Of a stretch of DNA of 64,000 nt, positions 39,337 to 49,842 are shown piece after piece. Below the pieces are notes generated by a model, which saw nothing but the letters and a program-made list of their open reading frames with translations, searched no databases and was not told where the DNA came from. The DNA comes from Halomonas korlensis (GTDB taxonomy: Bacteria; Pseudomonadota; Gammaproteobacteria; Pseudomonadales; Halomonadaceae). Position 1 is the stretch's first letter, and the number at the start of each line of letters is the position of its first letter. The stretch covers positions 62,001 to 126,000 of the forward strand of contig NZ_FPBP01000001.1 of the NCBI RefSeq assembly GCF_900116705.1. The letters run 5' to 3'. A program made the position numbers and the translations under genes.

Positions 39337-39876
39337 TTAATAAGCAAACACGACGCGACGATTCTGCGCATAGGCCTCTTCGTTCTGGCCCCGTACCGCC
39401 GGACGCTCTTCACCATACGCGACAACATCTATCTGCGACGGCGAGACGCCCTGCACGTTCAGGTAGCGCTCTACGGCACCGGCACGGCGCTCGCTAAGGG
39501 CCATGTTGTATTCGCGGGTACCTCGCTCGTCGGTATGGCCTTGTAAAACCACGCTGGCATTGGCGTTGTTACGCAAATAGCGGGCATGGGACGTCAATAC
39601 CGGCTCGAATTCCGACTGAATGGTGTCGCTATCGTAGGCGAAGTAGATGGTACGTACCTCGGGAATTCGCGCATCATCCTGCTGCCCTGCACCGTCCCCC
39701 ATGCGGTCGCCACTAACCTGGCCGCCGCGGGAGGCGTCGGTGCCGGCCGCCCCGTCACGCGAGCCATCCGCCGAACCCGCCATCCCGTCCTCGCTGCCTC
39801 CGCGGCTGGCACAGCCTGCCAGCACAGCCAGTGAGAGAGCCAGTGCCAGGCATTTTGCATAGGGCTTGAGTTGCAT
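39337..39876 (-). CDS. pal: Peptidoglycan-associated lipoprotein Pal
   Basis: A 179-residue outer-membrane lipoprotein: signal peptide ending at LAGC (lipobox), a Gly/Asp/Ser-rich linker, and an OmpA-like domain with peptidoglycan-binding TIQSEFEPVLTSHARYL and VVLQGHTDERGTREYNMALSERRA. Pal tethers the outer membrane to the wall during division. Start 39876 follows AAGGAG. Lies between tolB and cpoB. Confidence 0.96.
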   Translation of the reverse strand: MQLKPYAKCLALALSLAVLAGCASRGGSEDGMAGSADGSRDGAAGTDASRGGQVSGDRMGDGAGQQDDARIPEVRTIYFAYDSDTIQSEFEPVLTSHARYLRNNANASVVLQGHTDERGTREYNMALSERRAGAVERYLNVQGVSPSQIDVVAYGEERPAVRGQNEEAYAQNRRVVFAY

Positions 39877-39946
39877 ATATTCACTCCTTGTTGGTCTTGC
39901 AGATAAATGGCGCAAATCAGCGAAGCGCTTTCAACGACGATACCGG

Positions 39947-41233
39947 TCAGTCCAGAAACGGAGACCACGCGGGTTCTCGTACGTCACCCTCGGCCGAAGG
40001 AAGCCGGAAAGAGGATCGGCCATCCGCCGATACCGCCCCGAGAACCCCGCGACTTCCCTGTTGGGTGGCGAAGATTACCATGGTCCCGTTGGGTGCAACA
40101 CTGGGCGACTCGACCTGTCCGGAATCGCTAAGCACCACCAGGCGACCACTGTCGAGTTCCTGTCGTGCGACCTGATAACCCCGGTCGCTGCCGTGGATCA
40201 GGAACAGCGATTCACCGTCCGGGGCAAAGCGGCCGCGGGCATTATAGTTGCCGGTGAAGGTCAGCCGCTCCGCTTCGCCACTGGCGAGATCATAGCGATA
40301 GAGCTGTGGCCCACCGCTGCGATCAGAAGTGAAGACCAGGCTGCGGCCATCGGGCGACCAGCTGGGCTCGGTATCGATGCTCGAGTTATTTGTCAGGCGC
40401 TGGAAGTCCCGGGCGCCGATATCCATTATATAGATCTCGGGCTGGCCATCCTTGGACAGCGACATCGCCAGCTGACGTCCGTCCGGTGACCAGGCCGGCG
40501 CACCGTTGATCCCCTCGAAGGACGTCGCGCGCACCCGCTCCCCCGAGTTCAGGTTCTGGATGTAGATGGCCGGTCGCTCGGTTTCGAAGGAAACGTAGGC
40601 CAGCTTGCGGCCATCCGGGGACCAAGCCGGCGAAAGTATTGGCTCGTCTGACGAGAGGATCTGCTGGCTGTTGTGTCCGTCCGCGTCGGCCACATGCAGG
40701 ACAAAGCGGATATCATCGCCAGTGCCCCGCGCGGTCACATAGGCGATCCGCGTCGAGAAGGCGCCCCGGATATCGGTGATCGCCTCGAAGATCTGGTCGC
40801 TGATGTAGTGCCCGGCCCCACGCAGCTCGCCATTACCCGCGGTCACGACTTCGCCGAGCATGCGTCGCTCACCGCTGATATCCATCAGCTCGTACTGTAT
40901 GCGGTAGCCATCTCCTTCCTGACTGGCAGTTCCCACCACCAGGTAGCGAACATCCAAGGCTCGCCAGTCACCGAAGCGAACCTCGTCTCGCGTAGTCGGA
41001 CGCTCGAACATCGCGTTGCGCTCGAGCGGATCGAAATAGCCGCTGCGCGCCAGGTTGTCATGGATGATGCGAGCCACGTCTTCGGGCAGCGCGTCTGCGC
41101 CGCCGAAAGGCACCACGGCAATCGGCGTGGCCCGGTCGCTGCCGCGCGTGATCTCGATGGTCAGGTCGGCCTGGGCCAGGCTGCCGAACATCAGCAGCGC
41201 GGCCGCAAGGCAGGTCGTTATCAAGGCTTTCAT
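39947..41233 (-). CDS. tolB: Tol-Pal system beta-propeller protein TolB
   Basis: A 428-residue periplasmic protein: signal peptide (to about 22), an N-terminal two-layer domain and a six-bladed WD-like propeller with repeated [30 protein letters not shown] and [15 protein letters not shown]. Links TolA to Pal. Start overlaps the tolA stop (TGATG). Confidence 0.97.
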   Translation of the reverse strand: MKALITTCLAAALLMFGSLAQADLTIEITRGSDRATPIAVVPFGGADALPEDVARIIHDNLARSGYFDPLERNAMFERPTTRDEVRFGDWRALDVRYLVVGTASQEGDGYRIQYELMDISGERRMLGEVVTAGNGELRGAGHYISDQIFEAITDIRGAFSTRIAYVTARGTGDDIRFVLHVADADGHNSQQILSSDEPILSPAWSPDGRKLAYVSFETERPAIYIQNLNSGERVRATSFEGINGAPAWSPDGRQLAMSLSKDGQPEIYIMDIGARDFQRLTNNSSIDTEPSWSPDGRSLVFTSDRSGGPQLYRYDLASGEAERLTFTGNYNARGRFAPDGESLFLIHGSDRGYQVARQELDSGRLVVLSDSGQVESPSVAPNGTMVIFATQQGSRGVLGAVSADGRSSFRLPSAEGDVREPAWSPFLD

Positions 41234-42396
41234 CAGCGGATATCCCCCGGTCTGAAGCGTAGATTGAATTGACGGTAATCCCGTTGTACCGACGAGGGCA
41301 ACTCGCGCAACTCGCGAAATGGTGCGGCAGCTTCCACAGCCTGGATCACCGAACGGTCGAAGGCCCCATCGCCGCTGCCTCGGGTAATAGTGGCAGTAAA
41401 CAGCTCACCGGACGGTCCCAGACGCACCGACACCTCGGCACTGGCACCCTCGGCTGAATTGGGCGGAATGACCCAAGCCTGCTCCACCGCGCGCCTTACC
41501 AGCGTAATGAAGCTATTGGCCGCCTGCTGTGCCTGACGCGCCGCGGCCACATCTTCGGACTCTCCCTCGATGGCACGATCAAGCCCCTGGCTGGAGGCCT
41601 CGGCCGCACGACGTGCCGCCTCCTCACGGCGACGCTGCTCCTCGGCCTGTCGTTGGGCCTCCTCTTGACGGCGTTGCTCGGCTTCGGCCTGACGTTGCCG
41701 TTCAGCCTCGGCTTCACGCTGACGCTGCGCCTCGAGCTCCTGCTGACGTTCACGCTCTGCCGCCTCCTCACGCTGACGTTGCGCTTCGGCTTCTTCCTGA
41801 CGCTGTTGTGCCGCCGCCTGGCGTTGTTGTTCGGCTTCCGCCTCGCGGGCTCGCTCTGCGGCTGCCTCCTCATCACGCCGGGCCTGTTCGGCAGCCTGTT
41901 CAGCCTGACGTTGACGCTCGGCTTCGGCTTCGGCTTCGGCTTCCTGCTGCCGGCGCTCCTCCGCCTGCTGCTCACGCAATCGTGCCTGATCCTCTGCCTG
42001 CTCGGCACGGCGTTGGGCTTCCGCTTCGGCGGCGCGAAGTGCTTCCTCGCGCTCGCTAGCCTCGGCTTCACGCTGCTGCTGCGCCTCCTCGGCCTGGCGC
42101 TGGGCTTCGGCATCTTCCGCCTGCGCCGCTTCCTCGGCCTCGCGCTCTGCTTCTTCCGCCTGACGCTGCTGCTCTTCCTCACGAGCGAGGGCGCGAGAGC
42201 GCGCCTCTTCGGCGCGCTGGGCCTGATCGGTAGTGGTTTCGGTGCTGACGAGGGTCGCCTGGACGATGGAACTGGTCGGCGATGCCTCTTCCTGCTCGGG
42301 AAAGCGCATCACACTGAACAGCAGAATACCCAGGTGCAGAAGGACGGCAAGGATCGTCGGCAGACCATAGCCCACGCGCTGGTCGTGTCTGGCCAT
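41233..42396 (-). CDS. tolA: Tol-Pal cell-envelope protein TolA
   Basis: A 387-residue inner-membrane protein: an N-terminal membrane helix (about 10-30), a long Arg/Glu/Ala/Gln helical arm (about 55-270) reaching across the periplasm, and a C-terminal TolA domain ([34 protein letters not shown]). Its repetitive arm explains the low-complexity DNA at 41560-42220. The start has GAGG upstream; overlaps tolB. Confidence 0.94.
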   Translation of the reverse strand: MARHDQRVGYGLPTILAVLLHLGILLFSVMRFPEQEEASPTSSIVQATLVSTETTTDQAQRAEEARSRALAREEEQQRQAEEAEREAEEAAQAEDAEAQRQAEEAQQQREAEASEREEALRAAEAEAQRRAEQAEDQARLREQQAEERRQQEAEAEAEAERQRQAEQAAEQARRDEEAAAERAREAEAEQQRQAAAQQRQEEAEAQRQREEAAERERQQELEAQRQREAEAERQRQAEAEQRRQEEAQRQAEEQRRREEAARRAAEASSQGLDRAIEGESEDVAAARQAQQAANSFITLVRRAVEQAWVIPPNSAEGASAEVSVRLGPSGELFTATITRGSGDGAFDRSVIQAVEAAAPFRELRELPSSVQRDYRQFNLRFRPGDIR

Positions 42397-42405
42397 GTCG
42401 ACTCC

Positions 42406-42846
42406 TCAACCCTCGCCGGGGGGCGGTTCCGAGATCAAGCCGACGTCGGCCACCCCGGCGGTCTGTAGGGTGCTCATCAGGCTGACCACCTGGCCGTAGG
42501 AGACGTTGCGGTCCCCTCGGACCAGCACCCGTGTCGCCGGGTTGCGATCGAGCAGGATTATCACCCGGTCGGCGATCTCATCGAGGCTCACCGCCGTTTC
42601 CTCTTCGCCAAGCGAAATAAAATACTCCCCTTCCCGGTTTACGGAGACGACGATTGGCTCGCTGTTTTCGGCGTCCTGAATCGGCTCCGAACTGGTCTGC
42701 GGCAGCTCGACCTGAACGCCCTGGGTCAGCATCGGTGCGGTAATCATGAAGATCACCAGCAACACCAGCATGACGTCGATGAAGGGCACCACATTGATTT
42801 CGCCCATGGGCTTGCGAGCGCCGCGACGATTGAAAGGTCCGTGCAT
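42406..42846 (-). CDS. tolR: Tol-Pal system proton channel subunit TolR
   Basis: A 146-residue ExbD/TolR-type protein: a short cytosolic N-terminus, one transmembrane helix ([19 protein letters not shown] with the proton-path Asp in FIDVML) and a periplasmic domain. Forms the energising TolQR complex that drives TolA. Lies between tolQ and tolA. Confidence 0.96.
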   Translation of the reverse strand: MHGPFNRRGARKPMGEINVVPFIDVMLVLLVIFMITAPMLTQGVQVELPQTSSEPIQDAENSEPIVVSVNREGEYFISLGEEETAVSLDEIADRVIILLDRNPATRVLVRGDRNVSYGQVVSLMSTLQTAGVADVGLISEPPPGEG

Positions 42847-42858
42847 GATGCGACTCCC

Positions 42859-43548
42859 TCAGGCGGAACCGGTTTCGGCCCGGCCCTGCAGGTTGCGATG
42901 CAGGATGGAATGGAATTCCTCGGCGAAATCTTCGTATTTGCCAAGAAGGCGACCGGACTCGGCCGACAGCCGGTTGTAGAAGATGACCGCCGGGATGGCA
43001 GCGAACAGGCCCATCGCCGTGGCGATCAGCGCCTCGGCGATCCAGGGAGCGACCGTGGAAAGCGTCGCCTGCTGGGCCATGGACAGCGACTGGAAGGACC
43101 CCATGATCCCCCAGACGGTACCGAACAGGCCGATATAGGGGCTGGCAGAGGCGACGGTGGCCAGGAACACCAGGTGCAGGTTAAGACGCTCCTCCTCCCG
43201 CGACCAGGCCACGCGCATGCTGCGCTGTACGCCGTCGAGGATCGCCTGGGGGCTGCGGGTCTTGGGCAGCAGACGATTGAATTCGCGAAAGCCGGAGCGG
43301 AACAGGTGCTCGGCGCCCTGGGTTTCCTGCTCGGAAGGCGTCTCGCGGTAGAGTTCGTTGAGATCGACACCGGACCAGAAACGCTCCTCGAAGGCCTGGT
43401 GGGCCTTGCGGGCACGACGCATCACGAAGGTTCTCTGGAAGATCATGACCCACGAAATGATCGAACCGATGATCAGGAGTAGCATGACGGCCTGCACCAC
43501 GGTGCTCGCATTCATGATCAGGTGGGGAATAGACATCGAGTCGTTCAC
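42859..43548 (-). CDS. tolQ: Tol-Pal system proton channel subunit TolQ
   Basis: A 229-residue ExbB/TolQ-type protein: three transmembrane regions, about 10-35, 130-155 and 165-190, the core [21 protein letters not shown] and the end helix [22 protein letters not shown]. The start is uncertain. A GTG at 43548 has GAGG 6 nt upstream, which I use; ATG codons at 43554 and 43536 lack properly spaced SDs. Lies 11 nt from ybgC. Confidence 0.9.
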   Translation of the reverse strand: MNDSMSIPHLIMNASTVVQAVMLLLIIGSIISWVMIFQRTFVMRRARKAHQAFEERFWSGVDLNELYRETPSEQETQGAEHLFRSGFREFNRLLPKTRSPQAILDGVQRSMRVAWSREEERLNLHLVFLATVASASPYIGLFGTVWGIMGSFQSLSMAQQATLSTVAPWIAEALIATAMGLFAAIPAVIFYNRLSAESGRLLGKYEDFAEEFHSILHRNLQGRAETGSA

Positions 43549-43559
43549 GGGCATCCTCG

Positions 43560-43997
43560 TCAGACTGACTGTTGGGCATCTTGCGGGTGGTCGGAGGCTG
43601 ATCGAGAGATCAGGGCCGCGGCGAGTGCCGACGGCCATTGAGTGGGCTTGAATCGCTTGGCGTCGACACAGGCAATGTCGACCCTGGCCTCGCAGAGAGA
43701 CTCACCCTCGCGGGCCACTGTCTGGCCGAACTGCAAGCGGCAGCGTCCCTGCGACATTATCTCGACACTGATATCCAGGCTGTCGTCCAGGCGGGCAGGC
43801 TTGGCATAGCGACACTCCAGGCGGTACACCACCAGCTGGATACCGCTATCGAGCAATGCCTGCTGGGTGATCCCGGAGACGCGTAGCCACTCGCTGCGCG
43901 CCCGTTCCATGTACTTCAGATAATTCACGTAGTAGACGATGCCGCCGGCGTCGGTATCTTCGATATAGACGCGCACCGGCCACTGAAACGGTCTCAT
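43560..43997 (-). CDS. ybgC: Tol-Pal-associated acyl-CoA thioesterase
   Basis: A 145-residue hot-dog thioesterase: catalytic region VYIEDTDAGGIVYYVNYLKYMERARSEWL (Asp of DTDAGG), then SRCR-type QGRCRLQFGQ. The family hydrolyses short acyl-CoAs and is always first in tol-pal operons. Start 43997 gives MRPFQWPVRVYIED; 44012 is an alternative. Confidence 0.93.
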   Translation of the reverse strand: MRPFQWPVRVYIEDTDAGGIVYYVNYLKYMERARSEWLRVSGITQQALLDSGIQLVVYRLECRYAKPARLDDSLDISVEIMSQGRCRLQFGQTVAREGESLCEARVDIACVDAKRFKPTQWPSALAAALISRSASDHPQDAQQSV

Positions 43998-44028
43998 GGA
44001 CGCAGCTCTCATTTGGACGCATCTCTGC

Positions 44029-45066
44029 TCATGGCCGCACCTCTCCCGGCGCATCCACGGAATGCTGATCGGGGGCCAGGTCGAAGTGCTGCCACGCCTG
44101 ACGCGTGACCACGCGGCCGCGAGCGGTGCGCATCATCAGCCCTTGCTGAATCAGGTAGGGCTCGATGACATCCTCGATGGTGTCGCGCTCCTCGCCGATT
44201 GCCGCCGCAAGGGAGTCGACGCCGACCGGGCCGCCCTCGAACTTCTCGATCATCGCCAGCAACAGCCGGCGATCCATATGGTCGAGTCCATGATGGTCGA
44301 CATGCAGCATGTTGAGCGCCATGTCGGCGGTGTCGGCGTCGATCTGCCCGTTGCCGCGGACTTCGGCATAGTCGCGTACCCGTCGCAACAGCCGGTTGGC
44401 GATACGCGGGGTGCCGCGCGAGCGGCGGGCGATTTCCACCGCCCCGGCCCGATCGGTCTCGACGCGCAGCAAGCGTGCCGAGCGAGTGACGATCTCGGTG
44501 AGATCGTCGATGTTATAGAACTCCAGGCGTTGCACGATGCCGAAGCGGTCGCGCAGCGGTGAGGTCAAAAGCCCTGCGCGCGTCGTGGCGCCGACGAGAG
44601 TGAAGTTGGGTAGGTCGAGCTTGATGGAGCGTGCGGCGGGGCCTTCACCGATGACGATATCGAGTTGAAAATCCTCCATCGCCGGATAGAGGATTTCCTC
44701 GATCACCGGCGACAGGCGATGAATCTCGTCGATGAACAGCACATCGCCGGGTTGCAGGTTGGTGAGCATGGCGGCGAGATCGCCGGCTCGCTCGAGTACC
44801 GGGCCGGAGGTCGACTTGAGCCCGACGCCCATCTCCTCGGCGATGATATTGGCCAGTGTCGTCTTGCCAAGGCCTGGCGGGCCGAACACCAGAGTATGAT
44901 CGAGGCTCTCCGCCCGGCCCCGCGCCGCGCCAATGAAGATCTCGAGCTGCTCGCGAACCCTGAGCTGACCGATATAATCGGCCAGCCGCTTGGGGCGAAT
45001 AGCGCGGTCGATGTGCCCTTCTCCGTCGCGCGAGTCGGCGGCGATCAGACGATCATTCTCCAGCAT
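44029..45066 (-). CDS. ruvB: Holliday junction branch migration ATPase RuvB
   Basis: A 345-residue hexameric motor. Walker [12 protein letters not shown], Walker [10 protein letters not shown] and arginine finger region ([13 protein letters not shown]), with a C-terminal winged helix ([13 protein letters not shown]). Moves Holliday junctions with RuvA. It lies 48 nt after ruvA on the same strand and 31 nt before ybgC. GGAGG precedes the ATG. Confidence 0.97.
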   Translation of the reverse strand: MLENDRLIAADSRDGEGHIDRAIRPKRLADYIGQLRVREQLEIFIGAARGRAESLDHTLVFGPPGLGKTTLANIIAEEMGVGLKSTSGPVLERAGDLAAMLTNLQPGDVLFIDEIHRLSPVIEEILYPAMEDFQLDIVIGEGPAARSIKLDLPNFTLVGATTRAGLLTSPLRDRFGIVQRLEFYNIDDLTEIVTRSARLLRVETDRAGAVEIARRSRGTPRIANRLLRRVRDYAEVRGNGQIDADTADMALNMLHVDHHGLDHMDRRLLLAMIEKFEGGPVGVDSLAAAIGEERDTIEDVIEPYLIQQGLMMRTARGRVVTRQAWQHFDLAPDQHSVDAPGEVRP

Positions 45067-45114
45067 CGGCGGTCCTCCGACTCGGCAGGGTCAAGACATG
45101 CGACATGATGGGCA

Positions 45115-45729
45115 TCATCCGGCCAGGCGTCGGCTCAGCGCCGCCTTTATCATGGCCTCGGTGGAAGGTTCCTGCTCGAGGCCGACGAGCATCCTGGCCG
45201 CTTCCGCGGGCTTGTACCCCAGGCTGATGAGCGCTGACTCGGCATCGGCCAGCGGATCCTGACGAGGAGACGATGTCGCGCCAGGGCCGTTATCGAAGCC
45301 GGGAAGTGTCTCGTGGGGGGCTTCCCAATGGGGGAAGCGATCGCGCATCTCGATGATCAAGCGCTCGGCCGTCTTCTTGCCTACCCCGGGCAAACGAGTC
45401 AAGGCCTTGGCGTCGTCGTCCAGTACACAACGAATGAAGGCGTCTTCGTCCATCCCGGAAAGAATGGCCAGGGCAAGACGCGGGCCGACGCCATTGACCT
45501 TGATCAAGGCACGAAATAACGCCCTTTCCTGCTCCCGGGCGAAACCGTAGAGAAGATGGGCATCATCACGCACCACCAGATGCGTGTAAATGGACACCGG
45601 TTCACCGCTCACGGGGAGCGATACCAGGGTGTTCATCGAGGCTTCAAGCTCGTAGCCGACGCCATTCACATCCACGACCATCCAGGGCGGCTGTTTCTCG
45701 AGCAGGGTGCCACGCAGGCGTCCGATCAT
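45115..45729 (-). CDS. ruvA: Holliday junction branch migration protein RuvA
   Basis: A 204-residue tetrameric junction-binding protein: N-terminal OB-fold (MIGRLRGTLLEKQP), helix-hairpin-helix motifs (LIKVNGVGPRLALAILSGM, RLPGVGKKTAERLIIEM) and a C-terminal RuvB-binding UBA-like domain (ALISLGYKPAEAARML). Upstream 145-nt spacer to ruvC carries a hairpin with a promoter-like TATAGT. Confidence 0.96.
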   Translation of the reverse strand: MIGRLRGTLLEKQPPWMVVDVNGVGYELEASMNTLVSLPVSGEPVSIYTHLVVRDDAHLLYGFAREQERALFRALIKVNGVGPRLALAILSGMDEDAFIRCVLDDDAKALTRLPGVGKKTAERLIIEMRDRFPHWEAPHETLPGFDNGPGATSSPRQDPLADAESALISLGYKPAEAARMLVGLEQEPSTEAMIKAALSRRLAG

Positions 45730-45788
45730 GGGGTTGTCATATCCGTTTCCATCAATTCCATTGTGACCACTCAGGCCACTGTGCCAAC

Positions 45789-45818
45789 ACTATACTGGTC
45801 GTCCGAGCGACTGACCAG
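45789..45818. promoter_or_regulatory. Hairpin and -10-like element upstream of ruvA
   Basis: CTGGTC (45795-45800) and GACCAG (45813-45818) pair perfectly, extended by inner GTC/GAC with one bulge, in the ruvC-ruvA spacer. On the minus strand it is followed by TATAGT (complement of 45789-45794). It may be a ruvC terminator, a ruvAB promoter, or both; no good SOS box was seen. Confidence 0.35.
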
Positions 45819-45873
45819 CCTGCCATCAAACGCCGTTCGAGAATGGTTTCGAATTGTCATGGAGCGTGTGATT

Positions 45874-46413
45874 TCAAGGCCGAAAGTCGCGCCAGGACCC
45901 GCCCTTGCGACGACTACGATGCCCACCGAAACTCCCCGCCGTGAGCAGGCCGCTGCGAGCATGGGCGTGGGTCAAGGCAATGGCGAGGGCGTCGGCCGCA
46001 TCGGCCTGGGGCGTCCCATCGAGCCCCAGAATAGCAGCGACCATATGTTGTACTTGCGTCTTATCGGCGCTCCCGCTGCCAGTAACGGCCTGCTTGATCT
46101 GGCGCGGCCCGTATTCACTCACGGGCAGGCCGTGATTGGCCGAACAAACGATCGCGGTGCCTCGGGCCTGCCCGAGCTTGAGCGCCGAATCCGCATTCTT
46201 GGACATGAACACCTGCTCGATGGCGAACTCACCGGGCCGATGCACGGCAATCAACTCGGCGATACCCGCGTAGATCTGGGCGAGTCGCTGGGCAAGGTCA
46301 TCGGCCTGGGTACGGATACAACCACTGGCCACGTAGCGCGGTGTGGAACGGGTGACATCCAGCACCCCGTAGCCGGTAATTCGCGAGCCGGGGTCGATAC
46401 CGAGTATCAGCAT
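45874..46413 (-). CDS. ruvC: Crossover junction endodeoxyribonuclease RuvC
   Basis: A 179-residue Holliday junction resolvase: catalytic acids in [14 protein letters not shown] (Asp), [10 protein letters not shown] (Glu), and [14 protein letters not shown] (Asp). Start 46413 ([10 protein letters not shown]) is the family N-terminus; a longer frame to 46503 has no similarity. Its tail is Arg/Gly-rich and a little longer than in E. coli. Confidence 0.96.
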   Translation of the reverse strand: MLILGIDPGSRITGYGVLDVTRSTPRYVASGCIRTQADDLAQRLAQIYAGIAELIAVHRPGEFAIEQVFMSKNADSALKLGQARGTAIVCSANHGLPVSEYGPRQIKQAVTGSGSADKTQVQHMVAAILGLDGTPQADAADALAIALTHAHARSGLLTAGSFGGHRSRRKGGSWRDFRP

Positions 46414-46501
46414 GCTGCCGGCGTCAACGCGATGTTTGTGACCGTGCTGGTCATTACCGATACCTTCTGGGCGTCCCGAGACGCCCTGCCATAAAGCTGA
46501 C

Positions 46502-46523
46502 ACCGGCGCCTTGAGGCGCCGGT
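46502..46523. terminator. Hairpin downstream of aspS
   Basis: Perfect 9-bp arms ACCGGCGCC (46502-46510) and GGCGCCGGT (46515-46523) with a TTGA loop, 32 nt past the aspS stop on the minus strand. The following T-run is weak (GTCAGCTTTAT), so a terminator role is moderate. Confidence 0.5.
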
Positions 46524-46555
46524 AATGCGATCATCGAGGTCGCAACTTCTAACGG

Positions 46556-48337
46556 CTATTCGCTGGCGGTTTCGGCCTTGGCCTTGGGACGCAGGCGAAT
46601 GTTGAGTTCGCGTAGCTGGTCGTTGCTGACCTCACCCGGCGCATCGGTCATCAGGCAGGCAGCGCTCTGCGTCTTCGGGAAGGCGATTACCTCGCGAATG
46701 GTGCGCGCCCCTGCCATCAGCATCACCAGGCGGTCGAGGCCGAAAGCGAGACCGCCATGGGGTGGGGCGCCGTACTGCAGCGCATCGAGCAGGAAGCCGA
46801 ACTTCTCTTGCGCTTCTTGCTCGCCGATACCGAGAATCTGGAACACCGTGTTCTGCATCGCCTGGTCGTGGATACGAATCGACCCGCCACCCAGCTCAGT
46901 GCCGTTGAGCACCATGTCATAGGCCCGCGAGAGTGCCGAGGCCGGGTCTTCCTTCAGCGCTTCCGGACTGCACGCAGGCGACGTGAACGGATGGTGTAGC
47001 GGGCTGAGACGGCCATTGTCGTCGCTCTCGAACATCGGAAAGTCGACTACCCAAAGCGGCGCCCAGGCCTGGGTATAAAGCGCGAGGTCTTCGCCCAGCT
47101 TGACGCGCAGCGCGCCGATCGCCTCGTTGACGATGCGCGCCTTGTCAGCGCCGAAGAAGATGATGTCGCCGTCCTCGGCGCCGACGCGATCCAGCAGCTC
47201 CTCGACCACGTTCTCCATGAACTTGACGATCGGCGATTGAAGCCCCTCGAGGCCCTTGGCACGCTCGTTGACCTTGATCCAGGCCAGGCCCTTGGCGCCG
47301 TAGATGCCCACGAACTTGGTGTAGGCATCGATCTCCTTGCGCGAGAGCTTGCCACCGCCGGGTACCCGCAGCGCCGCGACCCGGCCATCCTTGGCACTGG
47401 CCGGACCGGAGAAGACCTTGAAATCCACCTGGGTCATCAGGTCGTCGATGTCGGTGAGTTCCAACGGGATACGCAGGTCGGGCTTGTCTGAGCCGTATCG
47501 ATGCATGGCCTCGTGCCAGGTCATCCGCGGGAAGTCAGACAATTCCACCGCTAGAACCTCCTGGAACAGCTGACGAATCATCGCCTCGGTGATGCCCATG
47601 ATATCGTCCTCCTCCACGAAGGACGCCTCGATGTCGATCTGGGTGAATTCCGGCTGACGGTCGGCGCGCAGGTCCTCGTCGCGGAAACACTTGGCGATCT
47701 GATAATAGCGGTCGAAGCCGGCCACCATCAGCAGTTGCTTGAACAGCTGCGGCGACTGCGGCAGCGCGAAGAAGCTGCCGGCATGCGTGCGGCTGGGGAC
47801 CAGATAATCGCGAGCGCCCTCGGGGGTGGCCCGCGTCAAGATCGGCGTCTCGATGTCCAGGAAGCCCTGGCCTTCCAGGAAGGCCCGCACGCTATGCGAG
47901 ATTCGCGAGCGCAGGCGCAGCTTTTCGATCATTTCCGGGCGGCGCAGGTCGATGTAACGATGCTTGAGGCGAACCTCCTCGCCGACCTTGCCGTGTTCGT
48001 CGAGCTGGAAAGGCGGCGTGGCGGCGGTGTTGAGGACTTCCACTTCCTTGGCCAGCACCTCGATCATGCCGGTGGGCATGTTGGGGTTCTGGGTGCCTTC
48101 GGGGCGCAGACGAATCCGGCCGACGATACGCAGGACATACTCGCCACGGGCGCGGTCGGCATTGGCGAACGCCTCGGCGGTATCGGGGTCAACCACGACC
48201 TGAGCGATGCCGTCGCGATCGCGCATGTCGAGGAAGATGACGCCCCCGTGGTCACGGCGGCGATGTACCCAACCGCACAGCGTGACCGTCTGGTCCACCT
48301 GGGTCTCGTTCAGCTGGCCGCAATAATGGCTGCGCAT
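46556..48337 (-). CDS. aspS: Aspartyl-tRNA synthetase
   Basis: A 593-residue class II tRNA synthetase: N-terminal OB-fold anticodon-binding domain ([20 protein letters not shown]), motif 2 ([18 protein letters not shown]) and motif 3 ([28 protein letters not shown]), with the bacterial GAD insertion in the middle. Full length. The DNA end is followed by a hairpin. Confidence 0.98.
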   Translation of the reverse strand: MRSHYCGQLNETQVDQTVTLCGWVHRRRDHGGVIFLDMRDRDGIAQVVVDPDTAEAFANADRARGEYVLRIVGRIRLRPEGTQNPNMPTGMIEVLAKEVEVLNTAATPPFQLDEHGKVGEEVRLKHRYIDLRRPEMIEKLRLRSRISHSVRAFLEGQGFLDIETPILTRATPEGARDYLVPSRTHAGSFFALPQSPQLFKQLLMVAGFDRYYQIAKCFRDEDLRADRQPEFTQIDIEASFVEEDDIMGITEAMIRQLFQEVLAVELSDFPRMTWHEAMHRYGSDKPDLRIPLELTDIDDLMTQVDFKVFSGPASAKDGRVAALRVPGGGKLSRKEIDAYTKFVGIYGAKGLAWIKVNERAKGLEGLQSPIVKFMENVVEELLDRVGAEDGDIIFFGADKARIVNEAIGALRVKLGEDLALYTQAWAPLWVVDFPMFESDDNGRLSPLHHPFTSPACSPEALKEDPASALSRAYDMVLNGTELGGGSIRIHDQAMQNTVFQILGIGEQEAQEKFGFLLDALQYGAPPHGGLAFGLDRLVMLMAGARTIREVIAFPKTQSAACLMTDAPGEVSNDQLRELNIRLRPKAKAETASE

Positions 48338-48402
48338 GTCGTATCCTGTTCCGTTGCGTTGTCAAAAATGTGTTGCCCGAGGCTCGAGCCTAGAGGCGGC
48401 CC

Positions 48403-48693
48403 TCAGGCCGCCGTTTCATCCTTCTTCTTCGCCGGCTTGTCGCTTGCCTGAGGCTTGTCGCTCGAGCTCGAAGACTCGCTGGAGGAATCCCCGGCCAGAT
48501 TCTTCTTGCTGCCGGACTTGAAATCGGTCTCGTACCAGCCGCTGCCGGCGAGCCGGAAGCCCGCGGCGGAGATCAGCCGTGTCAATTCGGGGGTTTCGCA
48601 GGCCGGACAGTTGGTCAGCAGGGGGGCACTGATCTTCTGCAGCTTTTCCAGACGATGGCCGCAGGCCTTGCACTCGTATTCGTAGATGGGCAT
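48403..48693 (-). CDS. FmdB-family zinc ribbon protein
   Basis: A 96-residue protein: N-terminal zinc ribbon MPIYEYECKACGHRLEKLQ with paired CxxC (CKAC and CPAC) and LISAAGFRLAGSGWYETDF, then a Ser/Lys-rich, low-complexity tail. The FmdB family is regulatory or RNA/metal-binding of uncertain function. It lies 65 nt upstream of aspS on the same strand, as in many gammaproteobacteria. Confidence 0.85.
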   Translation of the reverse strand: MPIYEYECKACGHRLEKLQKISAPLLTNCPACETPELTRLISAAGFRLAGSGWYETDFKSGSKKNLAGDSSSESSSSSDKPQASDKPAKKKDETAA

Positions 48694-48891
48694 GGTTTGA
48701 ATCACTCCGTAAACGACATTACCCAGGAAAGGCGACGCCAGGCGATGATGGGCGTCTCGCCTGACGAATATGTGGCCGGCCCACGAATATTCCAAGCCTG
48801 CCCAAAGCCGGACATTATAGCGTGATCACCACCACTGCGGGCAAGGCATGCGCCTTCTGTCCGCTTCATGGAACCGCCCAAAGGACAGCTC

Positions 48892-49827
48892 ATGAAAGCC
48901 GTGATTCTCGACGCCGACAGCCTTGGCCATGATATCGACCTCACCCCGATCCGCGACTGTGTCGATACCCTCGAGGTCCATCCGCTCAGCACCACCGAGC
49001 AGAGCGCCGAGCGCCTCGCCGGCGCGCGGGTCGCCATCGTCAACAAGGTAGTGCTCGACGCCGCGACTCTGGAGGCGCTACCCGAGCTGCGTCTGATCTG
49101 CGTGCTGGCGACCGGTACCAACAATATCGACATGACGACCGCCGAGCGGCTCGGCATCGAGGTGCGCAACGTCAGTGCCTACGGGACCGCCAGCGTCGCC
49201 CAGCATACCCTGATGCTGATCCTGGCGCTGGCCAATCGCCTGCCTCTCTACCAGCAGGACGTGCACGATGGACGCTGGAATCAAAGCCCGATCTTCTGCT
49301 TGATGGATCACCGCACCCTGCAGCTCGAGGGCAAACATCTGGTAGTCGTCGGCCAGGGTGAGCTGGGCTCGAAGGTCGCTCAACTGGGTGAGGCGTTCGG
49401 CATGCGCGTCAGCTTCGCGGCCCGGCCAGGCAACGAGGCCAACGACAGTCGCCGTGGGTTCCATGAGCTGGCACCCGAAGCCGATGTCATCAGCCTTCAC
49501 TGCCCGCTCACCGACGCGACGCGTCACCTGGTCAACGCCGAGGTACTCAAGATGCTCAAGCCCGACGCTCTGCTGATCAATTGCGCTCGCGGCGGCATCA
49601 TCGACGAGCAGGCCGCGCTCGACGCCCTGCGTGACGGCCGCCTGGGTGGACTCGCTGTCGACGTGCTGCCCAAGGAGCCACCACGCGAGGGTCATCCGCT
49701 GCTCGATGCCCTTACCGAGCCCCTCAACCTGATCGTCACCCCCCATAACGCCTGGATCACGCCCGAGGCCCGTCAGCGCATCGTCTCGTTGACCGTGGAT
49801 AACCTGCGTACCTGGCAAGCCAGCTGA
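48892..49827 (+). CDS. D-2-hydroxyacid dehydrogenase (glycerate/hydroxypyruvate type)
   Basis: A 311-residue NAD(P)-dependent dehydrogenase: Rossmann loop VVGQGELGSKVAQLGEAFGM, catalytic Arg in INCARGGIID, Glu in LPKEPP and His in TPHNAW. The ATGTNNIDM region is typical of glycerate/hydroxypyruvate reductases, but substrate is unproven. It has AAAGGA upstream and leads into a sugar kinase and a nucleoside hydrolase on the same strand. Confidence 0.85.
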   Translation: MKAVILDADSLGHDIDLTPIRDCVDTLEVHPLSTTEQSAERLAGARVAIVNKVVLDAATLEALPELRLICVLATGTNNIDMTTAERLGIEVRNVSAYGTASVAQHTLMLILALANRLPLYQQDVHDGRWNQSPIFCLMDHRTLQLEGKHLVVVGQGELGSKVAQLGEAFGMRVSFAARPGNEANDSRRGFHELAPEADVISLHCPLTDATRHLVNAEVLKMLKPDALLINCARGGIIDEQAALDALRDGRLGGLAVDVLPKEPPREGHPLLDALTEPLNLIVTPHNAWITPEARQRIVSLTVDNLRTWQAS

Positions 49828-49842
49828 TCCAGGACCATCGCC

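Noticed and set aside
41560..42220. Repetitive low-complexity DNA that could be a tandem repeat array
   Set aside because: It encodes the Arg/Glu/Ala/Gln arm of TolA; the repetition follows the protein and not an independent DNA repeat.
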